Below the pieces are notes generated by a model. The model was not told the DNA's origin and made no database searches. It was given only the letters and a program-made list of their open reading frames with translations. From contig QNQO01000684.1 of NCBI GenBank assembly GCA_003290165.1, positions 248,001 through 312,000 on the forward strand: DNA of 64,000 bases. Direction: 5' to 3'. The translations under genes and the position numbers were made by a program. Positions 22,354 to 33,828 of this stretch are shown here, one piece after another (position 1 is the first letter of the stretch; each line of letters starts with the position of its first letter). Source of the DNA: Berberis thunbergii (Eukaryota; Streptophyta; Magnoliopsida; Ranunculales; Berberidaceae).

Positions 22354-23855
22354 GTGACAGTGGGACATGAACCAAAGCATTTTAAAGAAGCCATGAAAGA
22401 CCCGGGATGGCGAGATGTGATGGGTAAGGAGATACGAGCCCTTGAAGACAATGAGACTTGGGTAATGGAGACTCTTCCACCAAGAAAGAAAGCACTAGGG
22501 AGCCAGTGGATATATAAAATTAAGTATAAGTCTGATGGCAGCATAGAGCGACTCAAAGCAAGACTTGTGATCTATGGCAATCATCAGGTGGAAGGAATTG
22601 ACTATAACGAGACATTTGAAGGTTTAAAAATTGGGAGGTACATCAAATGGATGTGCATAATGCTTTCCTTCACGGTGACTTAAGTGAGGAGGTTTATATG
22701 AAGGTTCCTCCAGGTTTCAAGAATACAAATCCTAACATGGTTTGCAGGTTGAAAAAATCATTGTATGGTCTGAAACAAGCTCCCCGATGTTGGTTTGCAA
22801 AACTGTCAACAACATTGAAGAATTATGGATTTGTGCAATCCTATTCCGACTATTCATTATTTTGGTTGTGCAGGGGAAGAACTCATATCAACATATTAGT
22901 TTATGTTGATGACTTGATTATTGCAGGAAATGATAATGTTGCATTGAAAACTTTTAAAGATTACCTTGGCAGGTGCTTTCATATGAAGGATTTTGGAGTT
23001 TTGAAATATTTTTTAGGGCTAGAAGTAGCCCGTAATCCAGAATGTATCTTTCTTTGCCAAAGAAAATACTCACTCGAGATCATTTCTGAAATGGGTTTAT
23101 TGGGAGCAAAGCCTGCGGTATTCCCTATGGACCAAAATCACAATTTGGCCCTTGCAAAGGGTGAATTTCTTGCGGATTTGGCACCATATAGGCGACTTGT
23201 AGGAAGATTGATTTACTTGTCTGTGACGAGACCTGATCTTGCATATTCGGTTCATATTTTGTCACAATTTATGCAACAACCTCGTGAGGATCATTGGGAG
23301 GCGACTCTCAGGGTCGTGAGATATTCAAAAAAGAGTCCGGGGCAAGGGATTTTGCTTCGTGCTGACAGTGACCTAAGTCTAGAAGGGTGGTGTGACTCAG
23401 ATTGGGCTAGTTGTTCACTTACGCGGCCTCCTTGACAGGACGGTTCGTATTACTTGGTTTTTCTCCTATGTCGTGGAAGACCAAGAAGCAACAAACATTG
23501 TCTAGATCGTCTACGGAGGCTGAGTATAGATCAATGGCGGCAACAGTGTGTGAGTTAAATGGCTTAAACAACTTTTGGGTGACTTGGATGTGCGACATCC
23601 GCAGGGATGAAGTTGTATTGTGATAGTCAATCGGCGTTGTACATTGCTCAAAATCCAATTTTTCACGAAAGAACAAAGCATATAGAGGAAGACTGTCATT
23701 TTATTCGAGATGCAGTGACTGAATGGATGATTTGTCCAGCTTATGTTTCCACTAGTGTTCAATTGGCAGACATCTTTACAAAAGCGTTGGGGAAAGCGAA
23801 ATTTGAGTTTCTACTTTGCAAGTTGGGCGTTCGAGATCTACACGCTCCAACTTGA
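22354..23855 (+). pseudogene. Copia reverse transcriptase and RNase H region
   Basis: Starts at EPKHFKEAMKDPGWRDVMGKE. Reverse transcriptase motifs: LPPRKKALGSQWIYKIKYK, LYGLKQAPRCWF and the catalytic ILVYVDDLIIAGND. RNase H follows: GWCDSDWASC, SSTEAEYRSMA and [19 protein letters not shown], ending in the usual ADIFTKALG. Frameshifts near 22640, 23430 and 23610 split it into overlapping frames. Confidence 0.9.
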
Positions 23856-23860
23856 GGGGG

Positions 23861-24125
23861 TATTACGATATTATTATGACTAAAATAGGAGAGTTTATTG
23901 TGCATATCTTTTGAGAAATATTTTCCCTTAAGATAGTATTTGTATTTTAGGTAAATATATCTTTGTAATTAGGAGGATTTTAGGAGATCATATCTTTGTG
24001 ATTAGGAGGATTTTTTGGGAGATCAATCAAGCCTTGGAGAGCAAGGTTCTTGGTAATGTTTTGTAATATATATACTTCATTATTGTGAATGAGAAAAGCA
24101 AGAAAATTGGGTGGAGAATTTGTCA
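23861..24125 (+). repeat. 3' LTR of the gag-less copia element
   Basis: Near-identical to 20210-20475, preceded by the purine tract gaggggg and followed by the CCTTG target duplication. Confidence 0.93.
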
Positions 24126-25207
24126 CCTTGCCAATTGGAACCAAGTCTGGATTTTTCTCCTCACTAGTATCACTGCCTAATGCACAATTTTTCAACAAAG
24201 ACCAACAATCGTCATCAGATAAACTCCGACACGATTAGGTGAAATGGTACCAGTGATGGACGCTACTATGGACGACCATGTTGTTACCAGAACTGAACTT
24301 TCTTTGGCTCCACTTTGGAGAAACCTTCTCAGTTTGTTCCCTTCCTCCTTATTTTCATTCCACATGTCATCTAGCACAAGCAAATACTTTTTTTTTGCTA
24401 TCAATTCTTGAACCTTACTCTGGATGGAATCAATAGTAAGAAGATCGCAAGTCTTCTTTTCAAAGAATTCAATTATCGCTTTCAAGATCCTCTTTACATC
24501 AAAAGGTTCAGATACACAAACCCAGATTCTGATTTTGAAGTTCTGAACTACCCTTTCATAGCTGTAGACCAACTGAGCAAGGGTAGTTTTCCCAACACCA
24601 CCGAAACCTATAATGGGAAGGGTATTGGGAATTACATCTTCTTGGCTGAATGCATTGCTTAGCAAGACGTAACAATATTGTTTTGGTCACTGTCTCTCCC
24701 GTAAATTTTTAGTTCTCTTGGAGTGGAGCTAGTTTTTCTATTTGGATTGATCAGTCCGCATGAAACCAATGGCTCAAAAACACTAGAATTCAAATGGAAC
24801 TTTTTTTTGTTCAGCAATGTCTTCAAATGTACTAATCATTTCCTTGTACTTTTTAGCTATTTACGGCGAAATAAAACTTCATTGATATTCAAACAAGGTT
24901 GAATAATAGAATAACTGACTTGACTACTTCACCCAATACTTGTAAACTTCAGCTTAGGCTATTGAATTTTAGTACACCACGCATCAAGGACATCTTCAAC
25001 ATCATAGGCCGCGTCCATGAGCATTTTCAACCATTCCACAATTTGCATGTTCTTCATTTGTTAGGCCTTTGCATTTTCTAGGACGACCTTGATGGTTGAC
25101 AACATGCGCAAGAGCTTCTTCACATCTTTCTCGACATCCCAAATCAACCAGAATCTTTTTTCGAGTAGGGAGATGAGATTCTAAAGGACTGGTCTAACAA
25201 CTAAACC

Positions 25208-25510
25208 CGTTAGTTTTTCACACATTGTGCACATGATATAAAACTCCGAGAGCAGTTAGTGAAACTGTAATACATCAGTAGAATATGGATTTTCAGGAAG
25301 AAAATTGAAACTGATGAAACTCTCGATTAATCACCTCTTTTGAACAAAAACCAAAAAACACTACTTCAACAAGATTCTTAGGCTGTGAACATTGGACGAC
25401 TTCCGAGAACGTGATTTCGTCTTCGACCCGTACCTTTGCAATACACTTCTATGGAGTCAAGGATTCTGTAAATCAGTAAGTTCCCTAAACAATTGAATTA
25501 AATTCCTACA
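25208..25510 (+). repeat. 5' LTR of the 7.3-kb copia element
   Basis: 303 bp, matching 32164-32485 apart from substitutions and a ~20-bp deletion after gatataaa. Confidence 0.9.
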
Positions 25511-25511
25511 T

Positions 25512-25523
25512 TGGTATCAGAGC
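25512..25523 (+). promoter_or_regulatory. Primer-binding site (tRNA-iMet)
   Basis: TGGTATCAGAGC lies one base after the LTR end. Confidence 0.88.
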
Positions 25524-27123
25524 ATGGTTAATTTTTTGTTTGCAAATTGTACAGTTGAATGAATTACATAACACAAATTTTATTTTTTTCATAACTATTT
25601 TATTTTTTCACTTTGTTTGTATGACAAAACACAAACAAAAAAAATAGCAAAACCAACAGTATGCAATGTTCAAGCATCATTCACTATCCCTTTGTCGATC
25701 TGCTCAAGCAAAGAGATGGGGTTGGAGCAACTTGAATGGAGGCTTTGGGGGTTGAGAGAATTCAAGACGAAAGTGATGATGAGATCGAAGAATGAATAAT
25801 AATAAATAAATAAAACTTACTGAGATATAGGCATCAGTTGCTCCTTTTTTTCCTGTCGATGTTCTTATACAAGAAAGAATCAAAATAAACCCATAAGAGG
25901 GAATGGCAGAGTGAAACTATCAATAAAAAAAAAAGGAAATGGGAAGAAGAGAAGACGACTTGTTATCTCCCTCTATTTTCTTTGTTGAGGCTCTGTTTGT
26001 AAGAGAGATGGAGAGGTTACAGAGAGATCTCTTCTACCTCGTTTTTAGTAAGTTTGAATAAGTCAAAGATTTTTTTTGTGAACCCATTTTTTTGTTTTGT
26101 GTAACGAGTCACAGAATCTCCAATACAAGATATGATTGATATGTTTTGGAAACCGTTTTTTTTTTGTTTTCGTTTTTTTATAAACTCAGTGAGTAGAGAG
26201 TCTCAAAAGAGAAAGATAAGATTTTTTTTTTTTCTCTTTTTCAAAGATTTGTTCCACATTTTTTTTCTTATTGGGTTGTAATGTTTGGGCCTTGCCAATT
26301 CTTTAGGTTTATGGGTTTTATAAATCTAAACCCTAAGTCCAACAATTATAAATGTGTTATAATATTTTTTATGGGCCATAAAAATGTTAGGTTTCATTTG
26401 TTTTGTTTTAATTTTTCGTTTGGGCCAAAAAAGTTTAAAGCCCAGTGACCTAACAGCCCAAATTTGATAATTCTAATTTTTGTCAAAGTGATTTTCTTAA
26501 ATCATTTACAAATGGTAGCATAGATTTTGTGTCTATATGAGTAGTGAGTCTACATTGTATCTTTAAAATTATTGGTACCTATAGCATATTCATGGCTAGT
26601 TAAGAGTTTTGTTGAAGAATATTTGAGAAGGCAAGTCACACGAACATGTGCTTTCTCATTGAATTCCAACTTTAGCCATGGTAGACGTGCTAACCTTCGT
26701 GTGTCTTGGTTACCATCAATCATTTTAGATGAAACCATACCTAAAACAAAAAGTCGTATTTGAACATATTGTACATGTGTCCATATTAATAAATTTTTTT
26801 TACGCACTTCTTTATACGTTTTTTTTTGTATTATATGATGCATGATAATAATTTTCTTGAGTGAGAGTTCTAAGGTAAAATGAAATTAAATTAAGAACAT
26901 ATATTTTTGCACAAATAAGACTAAGCTAGTAATAATTACGCATAAGAGAAGTAGATGATGATTGGGAACATTGTGAACTTTCGACTCTACATCTTATTTG
27001 CATTATCACTATTTGTTTTTCTTTTATGACCAAAAATAAGTAAATAAATAAATAAAAATAGACATGTGTAATGTTAGGCTTTAATATACATGCACATGTC
27101 TTATGTAGACATAAACATTGACC

Positions 27124-27990
27124 ATGGCATCTGCTTCCAAGAACATTATCGCTGAATTTAACAAAGGTGAGAAATTGAATGACGATAACTATGAGATTTG
27201 GAACACGAAAATTCAATATGTACTGGAAGAACAAGAGTTTTGAAAGCTCTTAATCACACCATGAAAGAGCCTGAATAAGGAAACTCTGTGCAGCATCGAA
27301 GGGATAGAGAGGCTTATAATGCATGGAGAAAGAAAAATTCCAATGCTCGAATTACATTGCTAAGCAATATGGAAAATAATATCATGAAAGATTTTCGCAA
27401 ATATGAGACAACCAAAGACATGTGGACAACTTTAAAAGAGAAGTTTGGTGGAACCTCTGTTACTAAGCAAAGGCAACTCACAATCAAGTTCGACACCTAC
27501 AAGAAACACATGAACCATAATATGATACAACATATGAAGCAAATGTCAAACATGATTAGTGAGCTGAAGGAGGATGGTCACATGTTAACTGATGAACAAC
27601 AGGTGCAAGCTGTTATTAGATCCTTACCTCATAACTGGGGGCACATGAAGGTGCACCTAACTCACAATGAAAACATCAAAACACTAAATGACGTTGCACG
27701 TCATTTGTAACTAGAAGAGGATCGCATTGAAGCGACTAGGCCAAATACATGTGTATATGGCTGATTCTAGTTCACATGGAGGTTCAGGCTCCAAAATAAA
27801 ATTTCATGGTGGGTATAGAGGAAGATGTAAGGGAGTTGTCCAAAAGTGGAAGAAACCTAACAATAAGCAATCAGAGAAATAGAAGAGAAAGGTCATTTTA
27901 AAAGAAAAGCAAGTCAAAAGTGAAATGCTTCACTGTTGCAAGAAGGATCACTATGCTTGTGAATGTCACGAGCCCAAGAAGGTAAAAACC
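27124..27990 (+). pseudogene. Copia gag (UBN2-type) with zinc knuckle
   Basis: Begins ATGGCATCTGCTTCC and reads FNKGEKLNDDNYEIWNTKIQ before a stop. After frame changes it continues with the helical gag core (AYNAWRKKNSNARITLLSN, KDMWTTLKEKFGG, VIRSLPHNWGHMKVHL). A degraded CCHC knuckle (CCKKDHYACEC) lies near 27935. Several stops. Confidence 0.88.
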
Positions 27991-28049
27991 CTTAATGCAA
28001 ACTTTAGTGTTGCATATGTATCAAGTTCTGTATTTCTAACTGAATCTCA

Positions 28050-29290
28050 TCCTTTGTGGACTATAGACTCAGGCGCCACATACCACATAGCTAAAGACCA
28101 CAATTCTTAGTGGAATATTGTCGAATCCCACTAGGAGCAAGATGGATATATGTGGAAAATAATTCAAGGCTGAAAGTTAAAGGAATCGTCACCTGCAAGT
28201 TGAGTTTGCGTGCCTTCATCCTATATGATGTTTTATATGCTCCTGAAATTCGTCAAAATTTATTCTTTGTGGTAGATTTTCTTAATTTAGGTTACTCTTT
28301 AAACTTTCATGGTACTAGTGTGAATGTGTTCCATGGAAAGAAATTTTACGATTTTGGATATTTGCTCGATGATTTTATGATTTTGGATATTGACTGTGTT
28401 AATAGTTATATCAATGCTAGTTTTCCTTAATGGCATCACTTCAAATAATTTAGATGGTAATGTAGATGTTTGGCATACTAAACTATGATTGCGTGGTGGT
28501 CAACAGAGAATGCATAGATTGGCAAAATATGATTTATTGGGCCCAATTGAGAAAGTTAATCTATCAATATGTGAATATTGTCTAGCTGAAATTCCATTGC
28601 AGTTAATCCATTTGGATATTTGTGGTTCAATGAACGTTAGGGCTAGAAATGGGTCTATATATTTTATCACTTTTATAGATGATTACACTCGATTTGGTCA
28701 CATCTATTTGATATCTCATATGTCAAAATCTTTAGATTGCTTCAAACGCTATGTGAATTTGGTAAATAATCAATTAGACAAGAAAATAAAAATGTCGAGA
28801 ACTGATCGATGACGTGAATATCTATCTAATGAATTCAAAATTCTATGTAGTGAAACAGGAATAGCTAGACAACTAACTATTCCGAGGACTAACAACAAAA
28901 TGGTGTTGTGGAGAGGAGAAACAAAACCCTTCTTGAGATGGTTAGGTCAATGATGGCACAAACAAATTTGCCGATTACCTTTTGGGATGATGCTTTACTA
29001 ACTGCTGCTCATGTACTTAATATAGTGCCCTCCAAATAAGTTACGACTCCTTATGAATTATGGACGGGTCGCAAACCCGATCTTTCTAATTTAAGATCTT
29101 GGGGTTGTGTTGTTTTTGTTCACAATACTTCCCATAAATTTGGAAAATTGAATCCTAGAGGTAAAAAGAGTATATTTATAAGATACTCTGAACACTCTAA
29201 ACGATATGTATTTATTGGGGAACAAGCAAGTTGTAATGTAACTGAATTTGAATCACGAGATGTCGTGTTTTTTTCTTGAAATAGAATTTC
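28050..29290 (+). pseudogene. Copia protease and integrase remnant
   Basis: Protease motif LWTIDSGATYHIAKDH near 28060. A GAG-pre-integrase-like stretch near 28490 (LAKYDLLG). Integrase pieces LIHLDICGSMNVRARNGSIY and FITFIDDYTRFGHIYL. A later block (~28990-29240) encodes fragments such as VTTPYELWTGRKPDLSNL. Multiple stops. Confidence 0.85.
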
Positions 29291-29589
29291 CAAGCAGAGG
29301 CGAGTTAAACCGTGATTTAACTCTCTTCGAAATAGCGGATTTAGATGAGTTGCTTACGCAAAACCAGTTGGTGAATCCATCAGATAATTCAACCAGTCAT
29401 CTGATCTAAGTGGGAGCCAAGCAAATAATAGTGAATTCGTTTCACAATAACATCAACTACGACGTAGTAGTTGTGGACAGATTCCATGTTATTATTTTTA
29501 AATCGAAGGTGAGCCTTTTATAGTAGCCCCACAAGAGGATGATGAACCAAAAACGGTTGGGGAGGCTCTTTCATGCCCTGCAAAGAAAT

Positions 29590-31090
29590 AATGGATAAAT
29601 GCAATGGAAGAAGAAATAGAGTCAATGAGATCAAATCAAGTTTGCAAATTTGTTGATCTTTCAAATGGACGGAAAACAATTGGGAACAAATGGGTTCTCA
29701 AGATTAAGCATAAAGCTGACGGAACAGTTGAAAAATATAAGGCTCGACTTGTAGCCAAGGGGTACACTCAATAAGAGGGAATTGATTACGAAGAAACATT
29801 TTCTCCAGTTGTGAGATTTACCTCTATTCGCCTTATTTTGACTATAGTGGCAAATATGGATCTTGAATTACATCAAATGGATGTAAAGACTGTTTTTCTC
29901 AATTGGGAATTGCAAGAAGATATATATATTAAATAACCTATAGGTTTCGTAAAGGAAGGCAAAGAACACAAAGTGTGCAGGCTCTTAAGATCAATTTATG
30001 GTCTAAAACAGTCTTCCAGACAGTGGTATATACGTTTTCATCAATCCTTAAAGTCTTTTGATTTTAACATGATTGATGAGGACCAGTGTGTATATGTTAA
30101 GAGATCCAGTGACAAGTTTGTAATCTTGTCACTATATGTAGATGACATACTATTAGCTAGAAATGATAAGGAGTTTGTGATAGTTATTAAGAGTTGGTTA
30201 TCATCAACATTTGAAATGAAGGACATGGGTGAAGCTGCATATATACTTGGTGTTAAAATTGAGCGAGATCGTTCAAAGAGATTGTTAACTCTTTCACAAG
30301 AACCTTACATAAAAAGGATTCTTGAACGATTTAATATGCAGAATTGTAAGCCCATTGACACTCCTATCACAAAAGGTTAAGGTCTGAGCAAGATGCTCTA
30401 TCCTAAAACTCCATTTGAAAATGAACAAATGAAAAAAGGTTCCTTATTCCAGTGCAGTTGAAAATCTTATGTACGTTATGATGTGTACAAGGCCAGATAT
30501 TTGTTTTGCGGTTGAATTGGTAAGCAGATATCAAGAAAATCCAGGTCAAGTTCATTGGAAAGTGGTCATGAGGATTTTGAGGTATCTAAAAGGTACTGCC
30601 AATTACACATTGTGTTATGAAGGAAAGAATCTGCATCTTGAAATCTATACTGCTGTTCATTGGAGAGGCGATTTAGATGAAAGAAAATCTACCTCTGGTT
30701 ATGCTTTCTTACTGAATAATGGTGCCATTTCTTGGAGAAGTAAGAAACAAACATGTGTAGCCTAATCCACAATGGAAGCTTAGTATGTAGCGTTATCAGC
30801 TGCAGTACAAGAGGCGGTTTGGCTTAAGAGATTTTTCAATCACTTTGGGGTTAAAAAAGACGTTGCAGACACAATCTTAGTGAACTGTGATTAGATAGTT
30901 ATAGCTTTCACAAAAGATCCCAAGTATCACTATTTAACCAAACATATAGATACCAAATACAATTTTGTTAGGGACTTGGTTGCACGGAAAGAAGTGAATA
31001 TAAAGTATATATCTACGCATAGAATGGTAGCAGATCCATTTACAAACCGATTCCTAGAGATGTATTTGAAGGTCATATACGATCTCTAGG
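29590..31090 (+). pseudogene. Copia reverse transcriptase and RNase H remnant
   Basis: Reverse transcriptase from ~29600 (WVLKIKHKADGTVEKYKARL). The longest open piece, 29973-30380, has SIYGLKQSSRQWYIRFHQSL and the catalytic LSLYVDDILLARND. RNase H-type pieces follow at 30469-30765 (VMMCTRPDICFAVELVSRY, KSTSGYAFLLNNGAISW) and ~30770-31060 (ADPFTN near the end). In-frame stops interrupt each part. Confidence 0.88.
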
Positions 31091-32163
31091 GTTGCGTAGA
31101 TACTGATGAATGATTTTCAAATATGAACAATCAATGTAACATTCACAAAGGAATAATAGTAAGTCTGTTATCCAGTTGATGCCTAATATTACCATTTTTT
31201 TAAAGCATAACACATGATACATGCTTAGTACATGATATAAAAGGTATGTCAGACAGATTGATTGGCCCTCTCACATAGGAAATCGCCTTTATGAATGTAT
31301 GATTTATAGAGATGAGACATTTTAAGCAGTATAAGAGTTCAAGCTTAAATGAATGTTGCCTTGATTAAGGATCAAGATGAGGTTACCATATTCAAAATCT
31401 CTGTGATGAAGATGAACAACTCCACGATTCATCTTATCCGTCTTAATGCTAGGTGAAAGTACTGTTTGTGATAAAATAAAGAGTAGAATAGTGGACTTAA
31501 GTTGGATACTGAGTGTATCTGAACTATCACCTGTATGTATTTATAATGAGAGACATATGCTCCATGAAAAGGATCATAGCATGTGTTTTATACAACATGT
31601 GTAAAATAATGACCATAAGAGTAATGAAATATTATCGATATGTCTTCCTCGTTATGTGAGACTCTTGAGGCTAAGATGACCCATATTTGTACCCTTATGA
31701 CTTCCACTGGTTTCTTGAGGTTTGAGTTTGATGTATGCTATCTGAGAATGCTACTAAAGGTCATGAATGATTCGACCTAAATGGGCATCTCTAGAAAAGC
31801 AATCAAACTGAGATCAAAGGATTCAAAGATGAAAGGAAGACCACATTGAATGTCACATTTCGTAGTATTCACAGGTCAACCAATTACGTTTACTATGTGT
31901 TTACATAATTGTGAATAAAAACGCATTACAATGATATATTCATTGAGAGATCAAAAGATGTTTTTTAAATGTGACGGAATGGGTCTGGGGTACTGCATAT
32001 TTTTTCTACTCGTTGGAACTGCTATGTATACCTAACAATTATATAGTGGTGAACTCTCGTGATTTGTAAGATATGCTGGTTGCACAACCTATTTATTTGT
32101 ATAAACGTTGTAGTGAAGAGATTTGTTCTTTTATAAATTTGTTAATCATGTGCAAGTGGGAGA

Positions 32164-32485
32164 TGTTAGTTTTTCACACACTGTGCTCATGATATAAATT
32201 GCTCGACAATTTTGTCAATCGTCGAGAGCAGTTAGTGAAACTGTAATACATTAGTAGAATATGGATTTTTAGGAAGAAAATTGAAACTGATGAAACTCTC
32301 GGTTAATCACCTCTTTTGAACAAAAACCAAAAACATTGCTTCGTCGAGATTCTTAGGCTGTGAACATTGGACGAATTCCGAGAACGTGATTTCATCTTCG
32401 ACCCATACCTTTGCAATACACTTCTATGTATTCGAGGATTCCGCAAATCAGTAATTTTCCTGGACAATTGAATTAAATTCCTACA
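32164..32485 (+). repeat. 3' LTR of the 7.3-kb copia element
   Basis: 322 bp, TGTTAG...CCTACA, preceded by aagtgggaga. Confidence 0.92.
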
Positions 32486-32565
32486 AAAACAATACTACTC
32501 ACAATCACATCTGCAATTTTTGCTCTCAACTTGATGAATCAAACAAGCAGGTCTGGTTGCAGGTT

Positions 32566-33828
32566 CAAAAAGGAAGGAGGAAGTGACTTTTGTCTTAGTT
32601 GACAAGTGTCTTTGACTCTTTATAGACGACTCCTAATGACACAGAGTCCACAGATACAGAGAATAGATAACTCAAGAGTATCCAAAATGCAAAATTTAAT
32701 AAAATAACATAAAAATAATAATAATTTCTAGTTGGCTCTTGTTTCTTGACACACTATTTTTGCTGAAGAACACCGCCACCCTCACTTTTTAAACATACTT
32801 CACCTTTTTGAAGCGCATCACCAATATAAACCCAAATTCCAAAATTTCTTAACTTCCAGCCTAAACATTCGACGACCTGCACTGCATGTCGTTAATTAGA
32901 TCTCACGACATTCATTGCACATCGTCAAATATCTGTAAAATAAAATTAAAAAAAATTAAATTAATGAAACACCGGACGAGAAGGGCTGTGCGGCAGGGTG
33001 GTTGTTGCTGCTCCATCCCTCCCTGTTGCTGTTCCAGATAAAAGGGGATAGAAGAAGAGAGGAGAAGACGAAGAAAAAATAAGAAGAAAGGAGGAGAGAA
33101 AAAAGCAGGAAGGGGCGGTGTGGCCCGACGTTAGGAGTGGTGCGGCCAGCGACAGGGCAATGCGGTGATGGCTATTGTTCTTGAAAGAGAAGAGAGGAGA
33201 AGGGAGGAAGAAATACTACTTTTAATGATAGTGTCCAACACATAAAAAAAACAAAAAAAAGTGATGGTGTCCTCTAGCAAAAATGATGTTGTTAAAAAGC
33301 AAGGAGCCTTTTTAGTTGAGTCATGGTAACTTGAACACTTCTTTAGTATGTTTAACTTGCGAAATCTACAAGTACAGATAATTGCCAAAAGAAGGGGGAA
33401 AAACCAAGTGAAATGGAATTCGACTTTTTATTGACTTGATCTTTCTTTACAATTGTTTATGAATATATTACCTCTAATATATTACATCTTTTACCTAGTA
33501 AAGTGATCAAATAATACAAACAATGCCCCACCTTGCATAATTAATACATGCAGGTGAACCAACACACATCTTGGTACAGCTTCAACAACGATGCACCAGC
33601 AAATCACCATTACGTTGCACGATACACGATGGCATGAGGCACACCTGGATACAGTTAATACATACACATATTTCACTCACATACAAGATCTCCTTTAGAT
33701 GGTATGCTGGACTTTGATCATTACTTTGCTTCTCTGCACAATCACAGTGCAAGGTGTGGAAGCTCTTGTACATGGCCCTCAAATTAAACTGCTTGGATTA
33801 AAGTCTCCTGTAATCCTAGCTAAACATG
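32566..33828. other. Spacer between the NLR pseudogene and SCAI; no gene seen
   Basis: Contains the former promoter side of the NLR and, at its right end, the probable SCAI 3'UTR. A ~70-bp piece at 33421-33490 matches the lectin-region spacer (12680-12735). No supported coding region. Confidence 0.45.

Larger units (their letters stand above)
20210..24125 (+). mobile_element. Ty1-copia retrotransposon lacking gag, 3.9 kb, TSD CCTTG
   Basis: Two LTRs of 266 and 265 bp flank a 3.4-kb interior. The 5-bp direct repeat CCTTG (20205-20209 and 24126-24130) gives the exact target site, between the IGK and EIVKR codons of the NLR. By eye the LTRs differ at about seven bases plus one 1-nt indel, roughly 97% identity, so the insertion is fairly young. 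A primer-binding site for initiator tRNA-Met (tggtatcagagc) follows the 5' LTR, and a purine tract (gaggggg) precedes the 3' LTR. Only ~230 bp separates the primer-binding site from protease, so gag is deleted. Mobilisation would have required another element's capsid. Confidence 0.95.
25208..32485 (+). mobile_element. Ty1-copia retrotransposon, 7.3 kb, old and heavily mutated
   Basis: LTRs are at 25208-25510 and 32164-32485. The 3' copy starts TGTTAGTTTTTCACACA and ends CCTACA. The 5' copy starts CGTTAG, so its first base is mutated, and lacks ~20 bp present in the 3' copy. A tRNA-iMet primer site follows the 5' LTR and a purine tract (aagtgggaga) precedes the 3' LTR. The interior has gag-pol in the usual copia order, broken by many stops, plus a long 1.6-kb leader and ~1 kb of non-coding sequence after pol. 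The flanks AAACC and AAAAC are an imperfect target duplication. It splits the NLR after about codon 10, on the opposite strand. Confidence 0.92.
18842..32565 (-). pseudogene. CC-NBS-LRR disease-resistance gene (RGA-type), split by two Ty1-copia elements
   Basis: The pieces in order on the minus strand are as follows. N-terminus near 32550-32486: ADVIVSSIVF. Copia element 25208-32485. Rx-type coiled coil at ~25200-24800 (LIWDVEKDVKKLLRMLSTIK). NB-ARC at 24665-24130 with P-loop GFGGVGKTTLAQLV, RNBS-A IRIWVCVSEPFDVKR, kinase-2 LLVLDDMWNE and RNBS-B SSVLVTTWSSIV. Copia element 20210-24125. [13 protein letters not shown] and the ARC2 region at 20199-19900 (LICLWVANGFIQPQGRMELE, ELLRWSFFQDIEE). Leucine-rich repeats at 19834-18872 (LRYLGLCLTKITSLPDSI and similar). 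Additional stops and frameshifts (for example near 24225 and in the coiled coil and ARC2) make it a pseudogene apart from the insertions. Such proteins detect pathogen effectors in the cytoplasm. Confidence 0.9.
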
